In this document: piece after piece, positions 23,679-38,600 of the stretch
Position numbering within the stretch: the first letter of the stretch is position 1
Layout: each line of letters begins with the position of its first letter
Source: Penelope pileata
Lineage: Eukaryota > Chordata > Aves > Galliformes > Cracidae
Assembly (NCBI GenBank): GCA_013396635.1
Contig: WBMW01004121.1
Span: 177,241 to 241,240 of the forward strand
DNA length: 64,000 nucleotides
Direction of reading: 5' to 3'
Notes under the pieces: model-generated
What the model was told of the DNA's origin: nothing
Databases searched by the model: none
Seen by the model: only the letters and a program-made list of their open reading frames with translations
Position numbers and translations under genes: made by a program

Positions 23679-26600
23679 TTTCTGGAGCTGGAACCTGTTT
23701 GCATTCATGTCTTGCAGATAACACAGCATGTTATCTGGCTTCAACATTTAAAAGTTGGGGGAAGCTGTCATGACAGTTGTCATGCCTGTGGTGATGGAGG
23801 TGTGGCACAAAGTAGAACAACAGTTCAAAGAAAGCGTGTTGGAGGAATAAAACATACAAATTCCTTGCTTAGCAAAGGGGCAATGTCCATGAGCAGCCTT
23901 AGTTCAAGTCAGAACTTCACTCCTTGTATCTGATACATGCACAAACATAAAAGTCAACAGAAAGTCAGAGAAGTGCAGGAAGGTGTGGGGTTGTTGGTTT
24001 TTTGCTCTAATGTGATTCACATCTCTTTCATTCTAGGGACTTAAAACTTGAAGCTTATATAGATTATTACTTCAGAGACTATCCAGCCCTTGTAAAAAGG
24101 TCTGGACAGACTTGCATAATTGATCAAGGTGAGTTTAAGGCTATGTGAAGCTGGGTATTCAGTGGTAGTGATGTGCAAATGATCTCTTAATACTGAGCAT
24201 GTTGGTAACTGGTCAGGACTTCACCCAACTATGTAAAATAGTGCACACTGCACAGGTTGGCTTGTTCCTTTGTCTTTAACAGTCCCCTATTAGAACAGGG
24301 TAGTCATAAGCTGGTGCCTTCAGTCTGGTGCTTTGTGGGGTGTTTTGCAGAGCAAGGACCTGGGAGGGAGTGATGCTTTTATCCTAGAAAACTGCTGGCT
24401 CAGGCTGGCTGAGAAATGTTGGTAGAGAGCTGTGATGAGAAGTGCCTCTACTGTTGAAAAGTGTCCATAGGCTGGTAGGCTCTGTCTGTAGTTCATTAAA
24501 AATCAGAGCTCAATGCACAATCATGAAAGCTAAAATAAGGTCATGTATTGTTTGTGTGTCTGTTCAGTGTACTACCAGCTGAAATCTCTTAGTCACATGA
24601 GGCAAACTTTTTCCTGACATAAAAAACATAATCTCATAATATTGGCCAGGCTTTCCTGCTCGTATTTTTGGACAGAAAAGGCAGAGGTTATAGTTAGGTC
24701 TCTCTCACTTAAGCAATTTCGTGTTGGAATTACAAGACTCTTCCCCTGAGGTTTTTGAGGATTACTAGTTACATACGTGGTTTTTCACTGGAGGCTGAGA
24801 TGTTCTTGAAAGACAGAAAGGTGTCTCATGCTTTTGTTACTGTCTAGCTATAAACTTGCATCTGCCAGGAGACAGATGTGATCCACAACGCTTTGGTGAA
24901 ATACTGTGCTTCTGCAAAAGAAGTAGTGTAGTGCTTGCTTTGGAAATAGTGAACATTTGCCATGAACTCGATGTCATTACTATTCATGTGATTAAATCCA
25001 AACAGGTTTCATGCATCATCCCTCATTTTTTTCTGCTGAGCCTCCAAGTATCTTTCAGTGGCTGAGTTCCTGTCTGAAGGGAGGAAGAGTGCAGCCTTAT
25101 CCTTACTTACCAGGAATCTGCGAAAGGAGCAAACTGGTAGTACTGGTATGTACTTTGGCAAAGAGGATGTGTTTTCCTCTGTCAGCATAGCAGCACTGTG
25201 GCCACGGTTTGCCCAGCAGCTAGATTTCCTGTGAGTGAGGTGCTCTCAATGGGAAGTCAAATAATGAAGGGTTTAATTGTACCATGTAAAGCAATGGGAG
25301 CATGCTGGAGCAGTATTGAGCCTGTGGTAGAGCTGAGGAGCATGGCTGGAGCTGTTCTGTTTGGACACTTAAGCATCTCCAAGCGTTGCTGCGCTGCGCT
25401 AAGCAGACCTCATCTGTCTGCATGAAATTCTCTTCGTATCCCTGCGATATAGCGGTGTCAGCCTCTTTCTGGGGGGAATAACAGGTGTTTAGCAGAGAGA
25501 AATCTGAGTCCCATCCTCTCTTTTTGTCACTTGAATATTACTGAAGGATGTGGATGGGTTTTAGCAGATGGGAGGAGGTATTTGGGGCTGGGAAGAAGAG
25601 CTTGTGAGTGCAGGGTGAGCGACCTATGCTTCGCTGCTCGTGTTTTTGGTTTTTTGTGGTTTGCAGTAGTGGTATGTGGAAAGTAATAATGTAACTCAGT
25701 TAACTGTATTTTGTGAGTGAGAACTTCCCCGCTTTTCTCTTGGGCATGTGTCAACATAAATACCTAGCTGCATGAGTAGTTACTACTGCTGATGTTATCT
25801 TGTGAAGAAGCCATGAAGGCTGCCCAGAAAGTGTTGGTGGAGAGGACCTGTCAGTACAAGATCTGGAGCAGAGATGTTGTACCTGGGGTGGCTGGAGAGC
25901 TCTGTTGTGACCTAAGTGTCCTGGAGTGGTTGCAGAGTCTCCAAGTGTCTGTGCAACTCTGTCTGCCTCTGCCTGACTCCTCTATGCAGAGGTCAGAGGT
26001 GTTGGTGGTACACATTGTCAGATCTTTGGGAAAATCAGAGCAGCTTTTTGCTTGGGTGTGATTTTGCCTTTGGCATGCCAGCTTGCCTGGAAGTAACCAG
26101 AAGTAAACAGTGACAGATCACTGTGATTTTTCTGGCTAAATAGCAGAAGTGGACCTTGCTTTGAATGAGGAGCAGCTCTTCGCTCAGAACCTCCTCAAAG
26201 TACCCAATGCTCAAGAAGTGGAGGAAACAGAGAGCAAAAAAAAATTGGTTGTAGAAAATGTGTGTTTTTCAAGAGAAATTCAGTAAAGTATGAGAAAGAT
26301 GTGAAAGATGATTAGGAACATGTTTTTCTGTTTTGAAGATTTTTCTTTTTACCCTTGAAACAATTATTAGAGAAAATTCAGTTAATTGTTCCAAGGGTGA
26401 CATTTCCAAACATCAATCTAGAAATCTAAAGCACGAAAACTTCCTTGCTGCAGTTGCTTGAATCTCCTTTTACTTAATGATGTTTTCATAATGAACCCGT
26501 CCTACTGTTTAACTTATTAAAGTTACCTTCTGCTTGCTTTGATAGGCAGAATAGTAATCACTGCAGACTGAGTGACTCTGTGTTATGTTGTCTCTTTCCT

Positions 26601-29600
26601 ACCCAGAGCGTGGCCCTGTACATACTTGGTGATGAGAACGCTGTGTCTAACGAAGTTTCCCCGTATTTGTACAAAATTACATCAGGTAATGATGCTTTGA
26701 TGCCATTGTACTATCTCCTGGTGTCTTCTGTTTGGTATGTGCTGTCCTTTCCCTTGGAAAACAAGGAAGTAATAGGGCCTTGTCTTTTCCAGGGCAACAA
26801 AAACAGCAGCTAGAACCGGATGACAATCGGTACGCTCTGTAATATTTTAAATTCCGTGCATTTGCCTTTCTGTGGAGTTTTTAATTAGTTTCGTTGTCTT
26901 CTCCTTTATTTTCCATTATTTTACAGATGTGGTTTCAGAGACAGCACATCTGTTTCCAACCTTGCTGAGAAGTTAGTCATTTGGTTGACTGATATTGGTA
27001 AGAACAGCTTTTATCTTTGTGTGAGATGGTAATAGTCAGAAACAGTCTCATGATTGCGTAGTACGAAAAGCGTTTTATCAAGTTTTGGCTGAACAGTTTT
27101 TGTTGTTTTTTTTCTCTCTCACTAATTTTAAGATTTCACCTTAAGAGACCTGGAGACTCTCCCCTTTGGTGTAGCTCTTCCTATCAGAGATGCAATATAT
27201 TACTGCCGGGAGCAGCCTGCCTCAGACTGGCCAGAAGCAGTTTGTGTCTTGATCGGGCGCCAGGATCTGTCCAAGCAGGCGTGTGAGGGCAACCTGCTCA
27301 AGAGTAAATCTGTGAGTGTGGGCACAAATGGATTTCGTGATAGTGGATATTGGCAGGGCACTCCATTCAGAAACTTTTCTACCATCTGCAGATGCTCAGG
27401 GGTGTAGGTGAATGGCATGTGGAAGGTGCAGAATTCAAGATTGAGGGCGATACGGGGTTTACATGCATAGGAGGGTTTCAGTATAAAAGCCAGCATCCGG
27501 CACAGGAAGAGTACGTGCATGGCTGTGGGAACTGTCAATAAAACAGATTTTGAACTTCATTTAAGCATGGTACTTAAACAGAGCGATTTGATTGTCTGTA
27601 AATCCTCCTTCTCTCCAAATTGGCTGCATCTTTTGGTACTGCCTTTTTGGTACTCCGTCCAGAGACGTTGCCTTCAGCACAACAGTGGCTCAGGGAGAAG
27701 GAAGTGTGAATTTTTCACTCTCGCTGCCTACTGAGCTTGGCATATCTGGGGTTTCCCTTCTCACTATAAGATCTGGATTGCTTTCTGAAGCACACTTGTC
27801 ATGTTTTTCTTCTTTTCCTCAGAAAGGGCTTAGTTATTCTTACCCTGAAGTAAATTGAAAAAAGTGTTTTCTTTCTTTCAAGCATTTTCTTCTGCTGGTG
27901 CAGTTATGGCTCACTTAAGTGTCTTTTGTTGAGGACACTGGAATCCAAAACTCTACATGACAGCTGGCTAGTGGCATGCACAGATAATAGTAGCAGAGAG
28001 ATGGTGTGATTTTTCAGAAGTCAGGAAAAGGGACTTCTGTTCTCGGGTACATCTTGGTCAAGGTAATTTTTCCTGTCTTAACTTTGGAATTCCTGTCAAA
28101 ATTACTTGGATAATTTTCTAGCAGGGGCTTCTGGACTAACGATACTTCTGAAAAGTTAATTTTTTTTTTATGCATGTAGAAGTAAAACTGTTTATTCAAA
28201 TCGGATGTGGCACCACTCATGAAAAATACATTTTATTTTCTGCTGATGAGCTTTTTCCCAACTCTGACATTGCTGAATCTTGAAGTGATGATAAATCTGA
28301 TTTTATCACTTACTTTATAACAATGCCTCGAATATATGTTACCTTAAAAGGATAGTGATCTTCCAACACCAAATTGTTTGTCATTTCTCAGGAGGGCAGG
28401 GTGGAGTTTCCTGTTTCAAAACGGACGCTGGCTGTATGGGTGGTGCAGTTATGTATTGAGATTTAACGCATATTTATCAGAAGAAATTGGTTTTCGTTCA
28501 TCAGCTATTAATTTACTTGCAGTCCTGGTGTCGTGTGCCTTAGGAAGACCCCGTGTTAGGTGTAGTCTGTGATTCTGCTGAAATTTCAGCTTGCTGAAAT
28601 TCTCAGGTGTAGAACAGAAAAATAACCAGCTCAGAAATTTTTTTTGGATATATTTGTCAATATCTGTCTCAATACTTGTCTTGTTACTTCTGAGTGAATC
28701 ATTTATCCATGGAAACCAGAAAATATGGAAAAGGAAGAGGCTCAGCCTTAGGGTTGACATCCAGATTATTTTATCAGGCCATGACGAAACTGTATATTCT
28801 GCAGGAAAGCTTATTTCTGCAGAACTTGGTGAAGATGAAGCGAATTGCACTTTGGGCAAAGTGAAAGACTTGCTGAGAGCAAGTGTAGGGCAAGCAGGTT
28901 GTGGGCACACTCTGCATCCTGAGCTGGGCTGCCCTTGCCATTCTTGGTGATGGTCCCGTGCATCACGTAAGTGATGTGAATAAACTGAGGGGGGAACAGA
29001 GGCGTGAATAAGGATTTTAAGTCTTGCAAATAAAGAGGGCTTTTCCACAATTGCTTGAAGCAGTGAAGCACTTTGGTATTTCCTGTTCAGGTAGCTCTGC
29101 AAGTTCAAGAAACATTCCAGTACTGCAGTGCAGACCAGGCTGGCTGACAGCGACAAGCATTTGGAATTTACCACCACACAGGCTGTTTATTTTAATAGGT
29201 AGCTTACTTTTTCCGGAGTTGCTGGGATGGAAGAGTAGGAACCAAATCCAAATTAAAGCCCTAATTTGTGAATACATCAGTGGTTAGGACAATTAAGCAC
29301 GTGCCCAAACAGGACAGGCTGAACGGCAGCCCTGATGGAGTGAACAGTCAGTAGGTACTAGAATGTTGAAAGCAGATTGCTACCAGGGCACTGTGCCATT
29401 CCAAGTTCAACCTCTGCTTTAATATATGCTGAAATGCTCATCTGGGTTTCTGTTTTTACTGCTGAACTTGAATTTAAAAAGGTTTTCTTAGTATTTGTGG
29501 ATAATTGTGTAGGCAGGGAGGGGAAAGCCCTTTGCTGCTACTGCTCTGAAACAAGAAATGGTTCTGAAAGGAAGAAGTGCAATTTCCTAAGACACCTCTT

Positions 29601-32600
29601 CAAGCTCCCACTTTTTGGTCCTTGCTCAACCTTTGCTGCATCTGTGACACATTTGAGATGCCATCTCCTCCTGACTTGATAGTTATTTATCACATTTAAG
29701 CATGCAAAAGCAGCCAGTTGCATTGGTCAGAAATCCTTGGGGCCTTCTAAATAAATGTAAAGAGTGTGTGAACAGTGTCAGTGCAAGCGTCAGTCTGTTC
29801 TGTTTGTAAGACCCATCTCAGTGCAGGCTGTTGTGCTGAGTGTATTCAGGTTGTTTAGCTACAATTTCCTGGCTTTCTGATAGTTAGCAACACACGTGTG
29901 CACTACTGAAAAGGACTTCTTGTTCCCTTGCAGTCTGTGAGCCCAGTGCTGTCCTCTGATAATCCCTCTGGGACTGAATCAGAAGAGGATGAGGATGGCA
30001 TGAACAACATGAACGATGAAGTCATGTCACTAATATGGAGCAAGGATTTGAGAGTGCAGGAAGTACGCAGACTCCTCCAGAGTGCCCGCCCTGTACGTGT
30101 CAACGTGGTGCAGATGCCAGAAGCTAGTGACCATGACTTCATAGAAGAAAAGGAAAACAGGTAAAGAAATCTGTTTGTAGCAGGTTTTCACTTGGATGAA
30201 AAACTCGGGATATTTTTGGTGACTTAACTTGAAGTACATATATATATATTCTATATCTATTTTTATATATTCTATGTCTAATCAAACTGTGCAGTGTATT
30301 TTAGTCTGAGCTGAATGTTGAAGTAGGCAGACACAGGTCCAAGTGAGACTTAAGTCAGGGCACCTGGTTAATTCTCCAGAAAACAAGTTCACTGCCTCTG
30401 GAAAAGGTCCCATTGGAGCTATTCTTTGCCTAGTCACCTTGCAATCACTTCTGTTCTGCTTCTTTATTCAGTTATTTTGAGGGTCTTAAAAGTGTTGTCT
30501 TTAAAATAAAAAAAATTGGGGGGGGGGGGGGGAGGAAAAACACAAGAAAAACTTCAGAGCATTGTTAACATGCAAAACACTCTACAGAAGTAGAAAACTA
30601 AAGGAATGCATCAAATATTGTCTGACCTAACAGGCTGACTAATCTAACAAGTCTAGAAAGTGTTTCCAGAGTAAATCATAGAGAATTGTGGTCACTATTC
30701 CTGGAAGTACATTATTAATTCTGTATGCTGTTATTACTAGATGTGATCACTAGTCATAGCAAGATCCCATATGGCAATTAACTTTGTTTTGCTTTCTCCT
30801 TTCACCTTGTTTCTGATATGGGTGCTAAATTGTACTGTGGATTCGTTTAACTAGCACCTAGCTTTAAGGGAAAAATAGAGGCAAATTCCAACATCGTGTC
30901 AGCTGAAGTGTATCTTCGAGATTAATCTTGAAGGATGAAATATTTTGGTTCATAAGTTTGGCCTACTGGAAAAAAAGGAGAAAACAACGTCTCAACTGGG
31001 GGGAAGAAAAAGGGACTGTCCACTGCCTGTTCTGTGTAGGCTCACTTTATCTCATATATTTGGAATATTTGTGTGCAGTAAGCAGTTGGCTTTGCTTTGG
31101 TCTCCCCAACAGGTTGTTGCAGCTGTGCCAGCGGACCATGGCACTGCCTGTCGGACGAGGAATGTTCACTTTGTTCTCGTATCATCCTATTCCAGCAGAG
31201 CAGTTGCCCATCCCTAAGCTGAATCTAACTGGTACGTTGCTCAGAATTTTCTTGTGAAGAAATTCAGTGTTTAACAGAACATGATGTAGTTCCTTGGTTG
31301 CTACCCTAATGTTTTTTGAACCTCTTGCGATTTTTATAGCACCTTCTGTGTCTTTCCACCAAGACTTCCATTGTGTAAGTAGACTTTGTGAAGAAGTAGC
31401 ACTTTTTTTTGAATCTGCCACTTGCTAGTGTGTTCTCCTGGAATGGTCAAGACCAATCTTACTTTCTAATGCAGGCCTTATATTGGTGTATTCTGACAAG
31501 CAGAGAGAAGTGAAATAAATTGCCCAAGGATGCGCAGCTGTTTAGTGTTGGGGGGATACAGAAAGCAGACACTGCAAAGTCTTCGTTGCTAGTCGATCTA
31601 GCGTACTGTGCTTGTCATCTGACTTGCCTGGCTATATCCAGGATTGTCTTCAGAAGTATTACTTAGCATGCTGTCAGTGTTTGTTCACTTGGCACCCTGC
31701 TGAAGTTGAGAGCTGTTCCTGAAGGTTTGGATTCACCTTTTAATGGTTCTGTCACATGCAGGCCGTGCTCCTCCTAGGAACTCAACCGTTGACCTGAACA
31801 GTGGGAACATTGACGTGCCTCCTAACATGGCTTGCTGGGCCAGCTTTCACAATGGGGTAGCTGCTGGGCTGAAGATAGCGCCGGCTTCGCGGATAGACTC
31901 TTCTTGGATTATCTATAACAAGCCCAAAAATGCTGAGCAAGCAAACGAGTATGCAGGTTTCCTCATGGCTCTGGGTCTCAGCGGGCATCTCACAAAACTT
32001 GCAACGCTCAATATACACGACTACTTAACAAAGGTGAGGCCTTCTTTCTTTCGTAAGCAGGAGAGCAATACTTCTGAGATTTGATTTCTTAAACCAAAGA
32101 AAATCAGCATATTTCTTTAAAAATTGAAATTAGAAGTTTCCTGGTGTGGGCAACTATCACAATTGCTTTGTTTGTCTTAGCAATGCAAGACTACATTTCT
32201 CTTTGAAAGTTTTTCAGTAGTTTTGTGACAAAATCTTCTCACTTTTCACATTGTGATGATGCATGGCTCATTGGGAGAGGTAAATGCTCTGAATTACCTC
32301 TGCTCAATCTGCATGAAGAAGTTTTTGCTGTTAATCTTTGTGCATAACAGTGTGAGTGCTAGGGTCTCGAGGTCTTGTGAACCCTGCATTAGAAGGCAAC
32401 ATCATATGTACTCTTGAAATAACACCATCAATTGTTAGAAGTTGTTGTGTATACCTATTCTCTTTAAAACTTAAACAAGAATAAATGTTATGTATGGCTG
32501 GGGTAGGGGAGGAATTGATTAGGGACTACCAGGGAGATAAGGCAAAAACCTTGGGTTTTGTTTTTAAAACATTCCGTATGTTGGGAGTGGGGGGAACTAA

Positions 32601-35600
32601 ATTATCTGCACTGTAGCTGTGTTGAGCAGTTCATTGTGTAACAATTTCTATTTGGATTGAAGTCTGCCTCTACAAAAAGATCATAAATTTGAGAAAAACC
32701 CTTACACCCTTAACAGCTAGTGTTCATTTTCCTGAAGCGTTGGCTGCAAAAACTTGAGCAGCTGCGTGTATTGGAGAACGTGAGACTTGTGTTAGATACT
32801 GGGGCAGAGATTTCTCTGAACATAACTGCTTTTTTCCATTGCTGATACATTTTCTTTCCCAGGGCCATGAGATGACGAGTATTGGACTGCTGCTTGGTGT
32901 CTCTGCTGCCAAGCTGGGCACGATGGACATGGCTATTACGCGACTTCTGAGCATCCACATACCTGCCCTGCTCCCACCAACTTCAACGGAGCTGGATGTC
33001 CCCCACAATGTGCAGGTGGCTGCTGTGATAGGAATAGGCCTTGTCTATCAGGGCACTGCCCACAGGCACACAGCTGAGGTTCTGCTGGCTGAAATAGGTG
33101 AGTGCTGACACTGAAAAAACACTGACTGGGGGAGCTGCAACACGTGCACGATTTCCGCAATGCGTCAGGGACCTGCAAGTTTTAATAGATCTTTTAATTA
33201 TACCTCTGCCACTGCAATAGGCACCTCTCATTTCCCAAACCCATCTTTAGCTTTCAAAAAAACAGAAATTACTGTGAATTGTTTGGATAGCAGAGAACAC
33301 TCACTGAATTTAGCAGAAGAAATGCAGCATTGCTGGTGTTGGACCTACGTACTTATTCCATCGGGAAATTTTGTCTGAATAGAACTGATTTGGGGGCTTC
33401 TAGGATTGCCAGCTATTTGGTAGAAGGACTGCTGTAACTTTGTATTCCTACTAACCCATGATGTCAGAGATTTCTGCAGAAATTCTGACTCTCTACAGCA
33501 TTTGAGCAGATCTGGTGCTTCCCAGATCCCTGTTGTTTCTCATGTCTCTCCATTGTAGAAACCAGGTTGAGGCACGGAGTGGGAAAAAAACACTTGCCTC
33601 TTGCCAGGGCAGTCTTTTTGACTCACTTGGTTGGTGGAAGTGCAGTCATCGTTCCATAAATCTCATTTTCCCAGTTTGCTATTAGGAAAGCCTTAAACAG
33701 CAAGTCTTTGAGAGCTGCTTCTGAACAGTAGAGTTCTTGTTCACGTTCATGTGTAGCTTCAGATAAAAGAGACTGTGGTTTACTAAATGAGAATGGGATA
33801 AATTTTAAGAGTGAAATTATCTGTTATGTTTCTGGTAATCTTTTTCAAAAAGCAACAGCTTTTGTACTCTGGCGACATTTGGATAGGTTCAGAGATCTTC
33901 AAAGTACTTGTAATTGTAACGTGGCATTTTCACTGTGGCTTTGAACTCCAACCATGTCCTTTAGCAACACATACTTCTGGAGAGGCTTGCCATTTAGTGA
34001 TGGATGGGTTAAAGGACAATTGTTTATAATTACACAAAAATCTTTTCTGTTTTTTTTAAGGGACGGATTCGTTTTCACTGCATTAGAAATGTAACTCTTA
34101 ATTAGACAATGCTTCCATAGCTGAAATTTTAAGATGAATTTTGTTTTTGTTCTTTTTTTCAGGACGTCCACCTGGACCAGAAATGGAGTATTGCACTGAT
34201 AGAGAGTCCTATTCACTGGCATCTGGGCTAGCCTTAGGCATGGTGTGCTTGGGGGTAAGTGCCTCTTTTTCACCTCAACAGCAATTAGTGGAAGAATCAT
34301 AGTGTATTGGGGTAGGGGTAATGAAAACTGTTTCGTCCTTAACCCCTAACTGCATTTTGCCAGATGTCTTTTTTGTTTGGTTGTTTTTTGTTTTGTTTGT
34401 TTGTTTGTTTGTTGTTTTGTTTGGTCATATAGGAAGTCATTTTCATATCATTTCTTCGCTTCATTCCTTAGCATGGCAGTAATCTGATAGGCATGTCAGA
34501 CCTCAATGTTCCTGAGCAGCTTTACCAGTACATGGTTGGGGGTCACAGGCGGTTCCAAGCAGGAATGCACAGAGAGAAGCACAAGTCTCCCAGCTACCAA
34601 ATCAAGGTATGTGTTGATAGGTTTTTGCTTTTTTAAGCAGAAAATAGCGTTAGCTTAGCTATGAAGGTCTGTATCTTGGTTCACCAAGTGGCTTGTTGCC
34701 TTCCTAGTCAACTAGTCTGAAAGTATATGGCTGTGTTTTCACAGGAAGGAGACACGATAAATGTGGATGTCACTTGTCCAGGTGCCACACTTGCCTTTGC
34801 TATGATCTACCTAAAGACTAATAACAGGTACTAACTTTGGAATTACTCTTGCTGTAACTTGCGAGAGGAGTTTAAGCTGCCATCATGTTGGCTTTGCTTT
34901 GTGTGGTTCACTCATTTTTGTGTGTAGCTGAAATATGATCTGGAAACCCTGTTCCTTTACTGTGCTCTGCAGATCCATTGCTGATTGGCTTCAAGCACCA
35001 GATACCATGTACTTGCTGGACTTTGTAAAACCAGAGTTCCTTTTATTGCGGGTAAGATTTTTGTTGTTTCATTTCTCAGTCTTATTTACTGATACTAAAA
35101 ATATATCTTACGGTTTTTAATCCACCCTACATGCCTGTCATCCCTTTCTACCAATAGCAACTCTGTTACTTGTCATCTAGAGTCATATCTTCAAACAATC
35201 TGTACTGTACTAGAGAAACACAGAGTCTGATGAGAAATACTTGAAGGATGCATCTTAAGCAGAGTATTAAGTTAAACATATGAGTAATCTTCTTGTAGCT
35301 TTTCCCAAATTAATTTCACATGTTGGAAAAAGGTTAGGCTTCAGCATCTGTTAAAAGTAGATAATGTGCTTTCATCTCAGTTTACCAGCAGACCTTGCAA
35401 GAATTTATTCTGTGATTCTTTTATCTCCAAGCAGGATTTGAATCTCCTAAAATAAAAGCTATTTTGTCATTTCTGATAGGAAGGCTGAGAAACAGTGATG
35501 GAGCTGCCAAGGGGCAGCTGGATTGCCTGCATTTCCGGATGCATTTAATACATTAAAAACTAACCTTGATGTATTCTATTTTTTTCTTCCTTACACTTTG

Positions 35601-38600
35601 TCTTTATCACTTCTTTAGACTTTGGCTCGTTGCCTGATTTTGTGGGATGACATCATGCCCAGTTCTGAGTGGGTTGATAGCAACGTGCCTCAAGTAGGTA
35701 TTTACACTTCCCAATTTTGCATCTTGCTGAATTGTGCTTTGATGATTTCCTTATTTACATGAGCTGCCCAATAAAATGTGTGTTCATTTGCTATATTTCC
35801 TTGATATAGGAAATGTGATTTAGTTTAAGAGTGGCTGTGAGCTAGGTCTACGATGTTCTTTTATCACACTAAGGCCAGATAAAGCTTCACAGGCCCCAAA
35901 AGAAAGGCAGAAAAGGTAAATGTAACAGACACAAATTGCAACATGGGAATTTCTGATTATTTTGTAAGGGAAAAAAGTGTTTGCAGAGGGAGTGGTCAGA
36001 CATTAAAGGAGAAGCCCAGGACCTCTGTCTTAGAGGTTATTCAAAGCTAAATTTGATAAGATAACCTGAGCAAACCTGATCTAGCCTGGACGATGGCCTT
36101 CCTGTGAGCGTGGCCTTGGACCAAAGGCTGCTAAACTTCCCATCCTGTGAGGTGTTTCAGGTGTCTTTTGGCCAAAGTGTATTTTCAAAACATACGAAAT
36201 TTGACGTTCACGTGACAGAGACGATGGTTACCCAGGGTTTCTGGACTGTTACTGGAGCCCCGAGGGAGTCCCATCCCATCATGCTAGAGGGGATGCAGCT
36301 CTTCAAGACAATGGTGCCAGAGGGAGAAAGGGATTAAACTTTCCTTCGCCATGACCAGGCTAGAAGCTAGGTGCAAAATTTTTCAACAGGGAGATTGCCA
36401 TATTCCAAGACATGTTGCATGGAATTTTTAAGACCAAATTGAATAATATCTTTCAGAAATACGGGATGCAGATGAACTCCTTGGCCTCTCAGGGTCTCAT
36501 CCTGTTATCTCTGATATTTGAGTACATAAAGCACTGTCACAGTTCTGATATAATCATGATATTGTTTTAGAAATATCTAAGGAACCAAATACAGAAGCAT
36601 TAAAAGGTGTATTTCTGGATCAGCAGTACGCTGGAGTAATAGCATGTGGAAGAAAACATAGCTTTTGTATTCCTTTGAAACAGACCTATTTTGTATCACA
36701 TGTGAACCCTTGATGCCTAGCGGGCTTAGAGAGGTTCCCCTCAGTTAATTTTTCTTTTCTGTTTTTTTTTTATAGATCATAAGAGAGAACAGTATACCTC
36801 TTCATGCAACAGAGCTGCCTTCATCTGAAGACCTGAGCCTAGAAACACTGATGTAAGTAACATGTAAAAGATCAGATGCAGACTGAGGAAGATTTTACAA
36901 AGCCAAATTCTACAAAAAAAATGCAGCTGAGTTTTTTATAGACGTATCAGTACCAAAGAAATTTCTCCCTTGATATTTGGGGAATTTTATTCTTTCTATT
37001 TTCTGTAAATGAGGGGTCTGTCCATTTTTTTGTCTTTTATTATGTTTGTGATGTGTACTCAGATTAATAAAAAAGAGAAACATTCAGTCATTTCCTGTTT
37101 ATGTTGTTTATTAGGCAAGCTCATGTCTACATCATTGCTGGTGCGTGTTTATCACTGGGATTTCGATTTGCTGGTTCAGAAAACAAGGCAGCATTTAACT
37201 GCTTGGTAAGAGGTTGGGCTTTTTCACCTTGAATCCACAGAGCTTATCCTTTGTATCTCGACTTAGTATGCATTTATTTTCTTTCCAGGACAAATATGCA
37301 ACAGATTTCCTGAAAAGTTTGTCAGCACCGACAGCTTCTATAGTAAGTTCTTTCAAGTTTTTTCTCAATGAAATGGAGGCTTTGTTGTGTAACCTACTTT
37401 GATTGCCCTCACTGAAACGTTAATGCAAACAAAACCATCCCTTTTAGTTGTCTGTATTACAGACTATTTATAGAACGTGGCAGGGCTGTGAATCATTATT
37501 GTTAAGGACTTTGCTGGTTCTCCGCTCTCCCTCTTTCTGTGGAATGTGGTTTTCAAACTCTGGGGTAGAGAGCGGCGTACTAGACCGACCAGAAGCGTGT
37601 GTTTGACCACAGAAGTGTAATGACACCTTCCCTGTTCTACATGAAGATAGGTCACTATAATCTCGAAACGTGCCTGAGTGTCTTGCTGCTGTCTCTTGCG
37701 ATGGTGGTGGCTGGCTCTGGAAACCTGAAGGTCCTTCAGCTTTGCCGTTTCATGCACAAGAAGACTGGTGGAGAGATGAACTATGGATTCCATCTGGCTC
37801 ACCACATGGCTTTGGGGCTTCTCTTTCTGGGAGGAGGAAGGTAACTTGCCATTTCCAAAGGCTGTTTTTCTTCTTTCCACCTTTCCTGCGAAAGCTGGAG
37901 CAATGCACGATTTACTACTTTTTTTTTTTTTAACTGGGAGCACTTTTGTGAATTCTTTACGTGTCTGCACTTTGCTCACTTTGCTGCTGTCCTTCCCTCT
38001 TGCAGGTGGCCAAAACATTTTGAGCATCTGTAGTAGTGGCCAGTGTTTGTTAGCACTAAAACTAATAGATAATTTTTTCCAACAGGTATTCACTGAGCAC
38101 TTCAAATTCTTCAATTGCTGCTCTCCTTTGTGCTCTGTACCCTCACTTCCCTGTTCACAGCACAGACAATCGGTAAGGGTTTGTGTGGCTCATATTTCCT
38201 TTCAGGCTAAATCAGCTCCTTACAATAGAGGTTATAGAGAGAGAAATCCTGTAGAATTTTTATATAGGCACCATATAAGTAAATTTTTGGAGATTTTTCC
38301 CCCTCAGAAAAGTGAAAAACAAAAGAAATAAGTGAAGACATAAAATGACGGTGGTGATCTTTGATCAGGGGGAAGTGCAAGCAGGTTTCCTGAGGCCTCT
38401 ACCTAGTGCTACTATGACTTGCCTGTTCCAGTTTGCTCAGCAAAAAAAAAAGTCATGCAAGATCTGTCATGAAGCCGTGTCTTGTTAGCTGAAGCATATC
38501 GTGTTATGGAAATTTTTAAAACCTATTAAATAGCTCCAAATTTCACTTCAGTTGACAGCTGCGTATGGTTATTGAGCTGCATGCAGCTTGGTGTTTGGGG

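Noticed and set aside
28449..29177. 242-codon open frame on the minus strand in ANAPC1 intron 24
   Set aside because: It lies antisense in an intron, has no recognised domain, and no CpG promoter or retroposon signature. Chance is the simpler reading; an alignment across birds with a synonymous-rate test would settle it.
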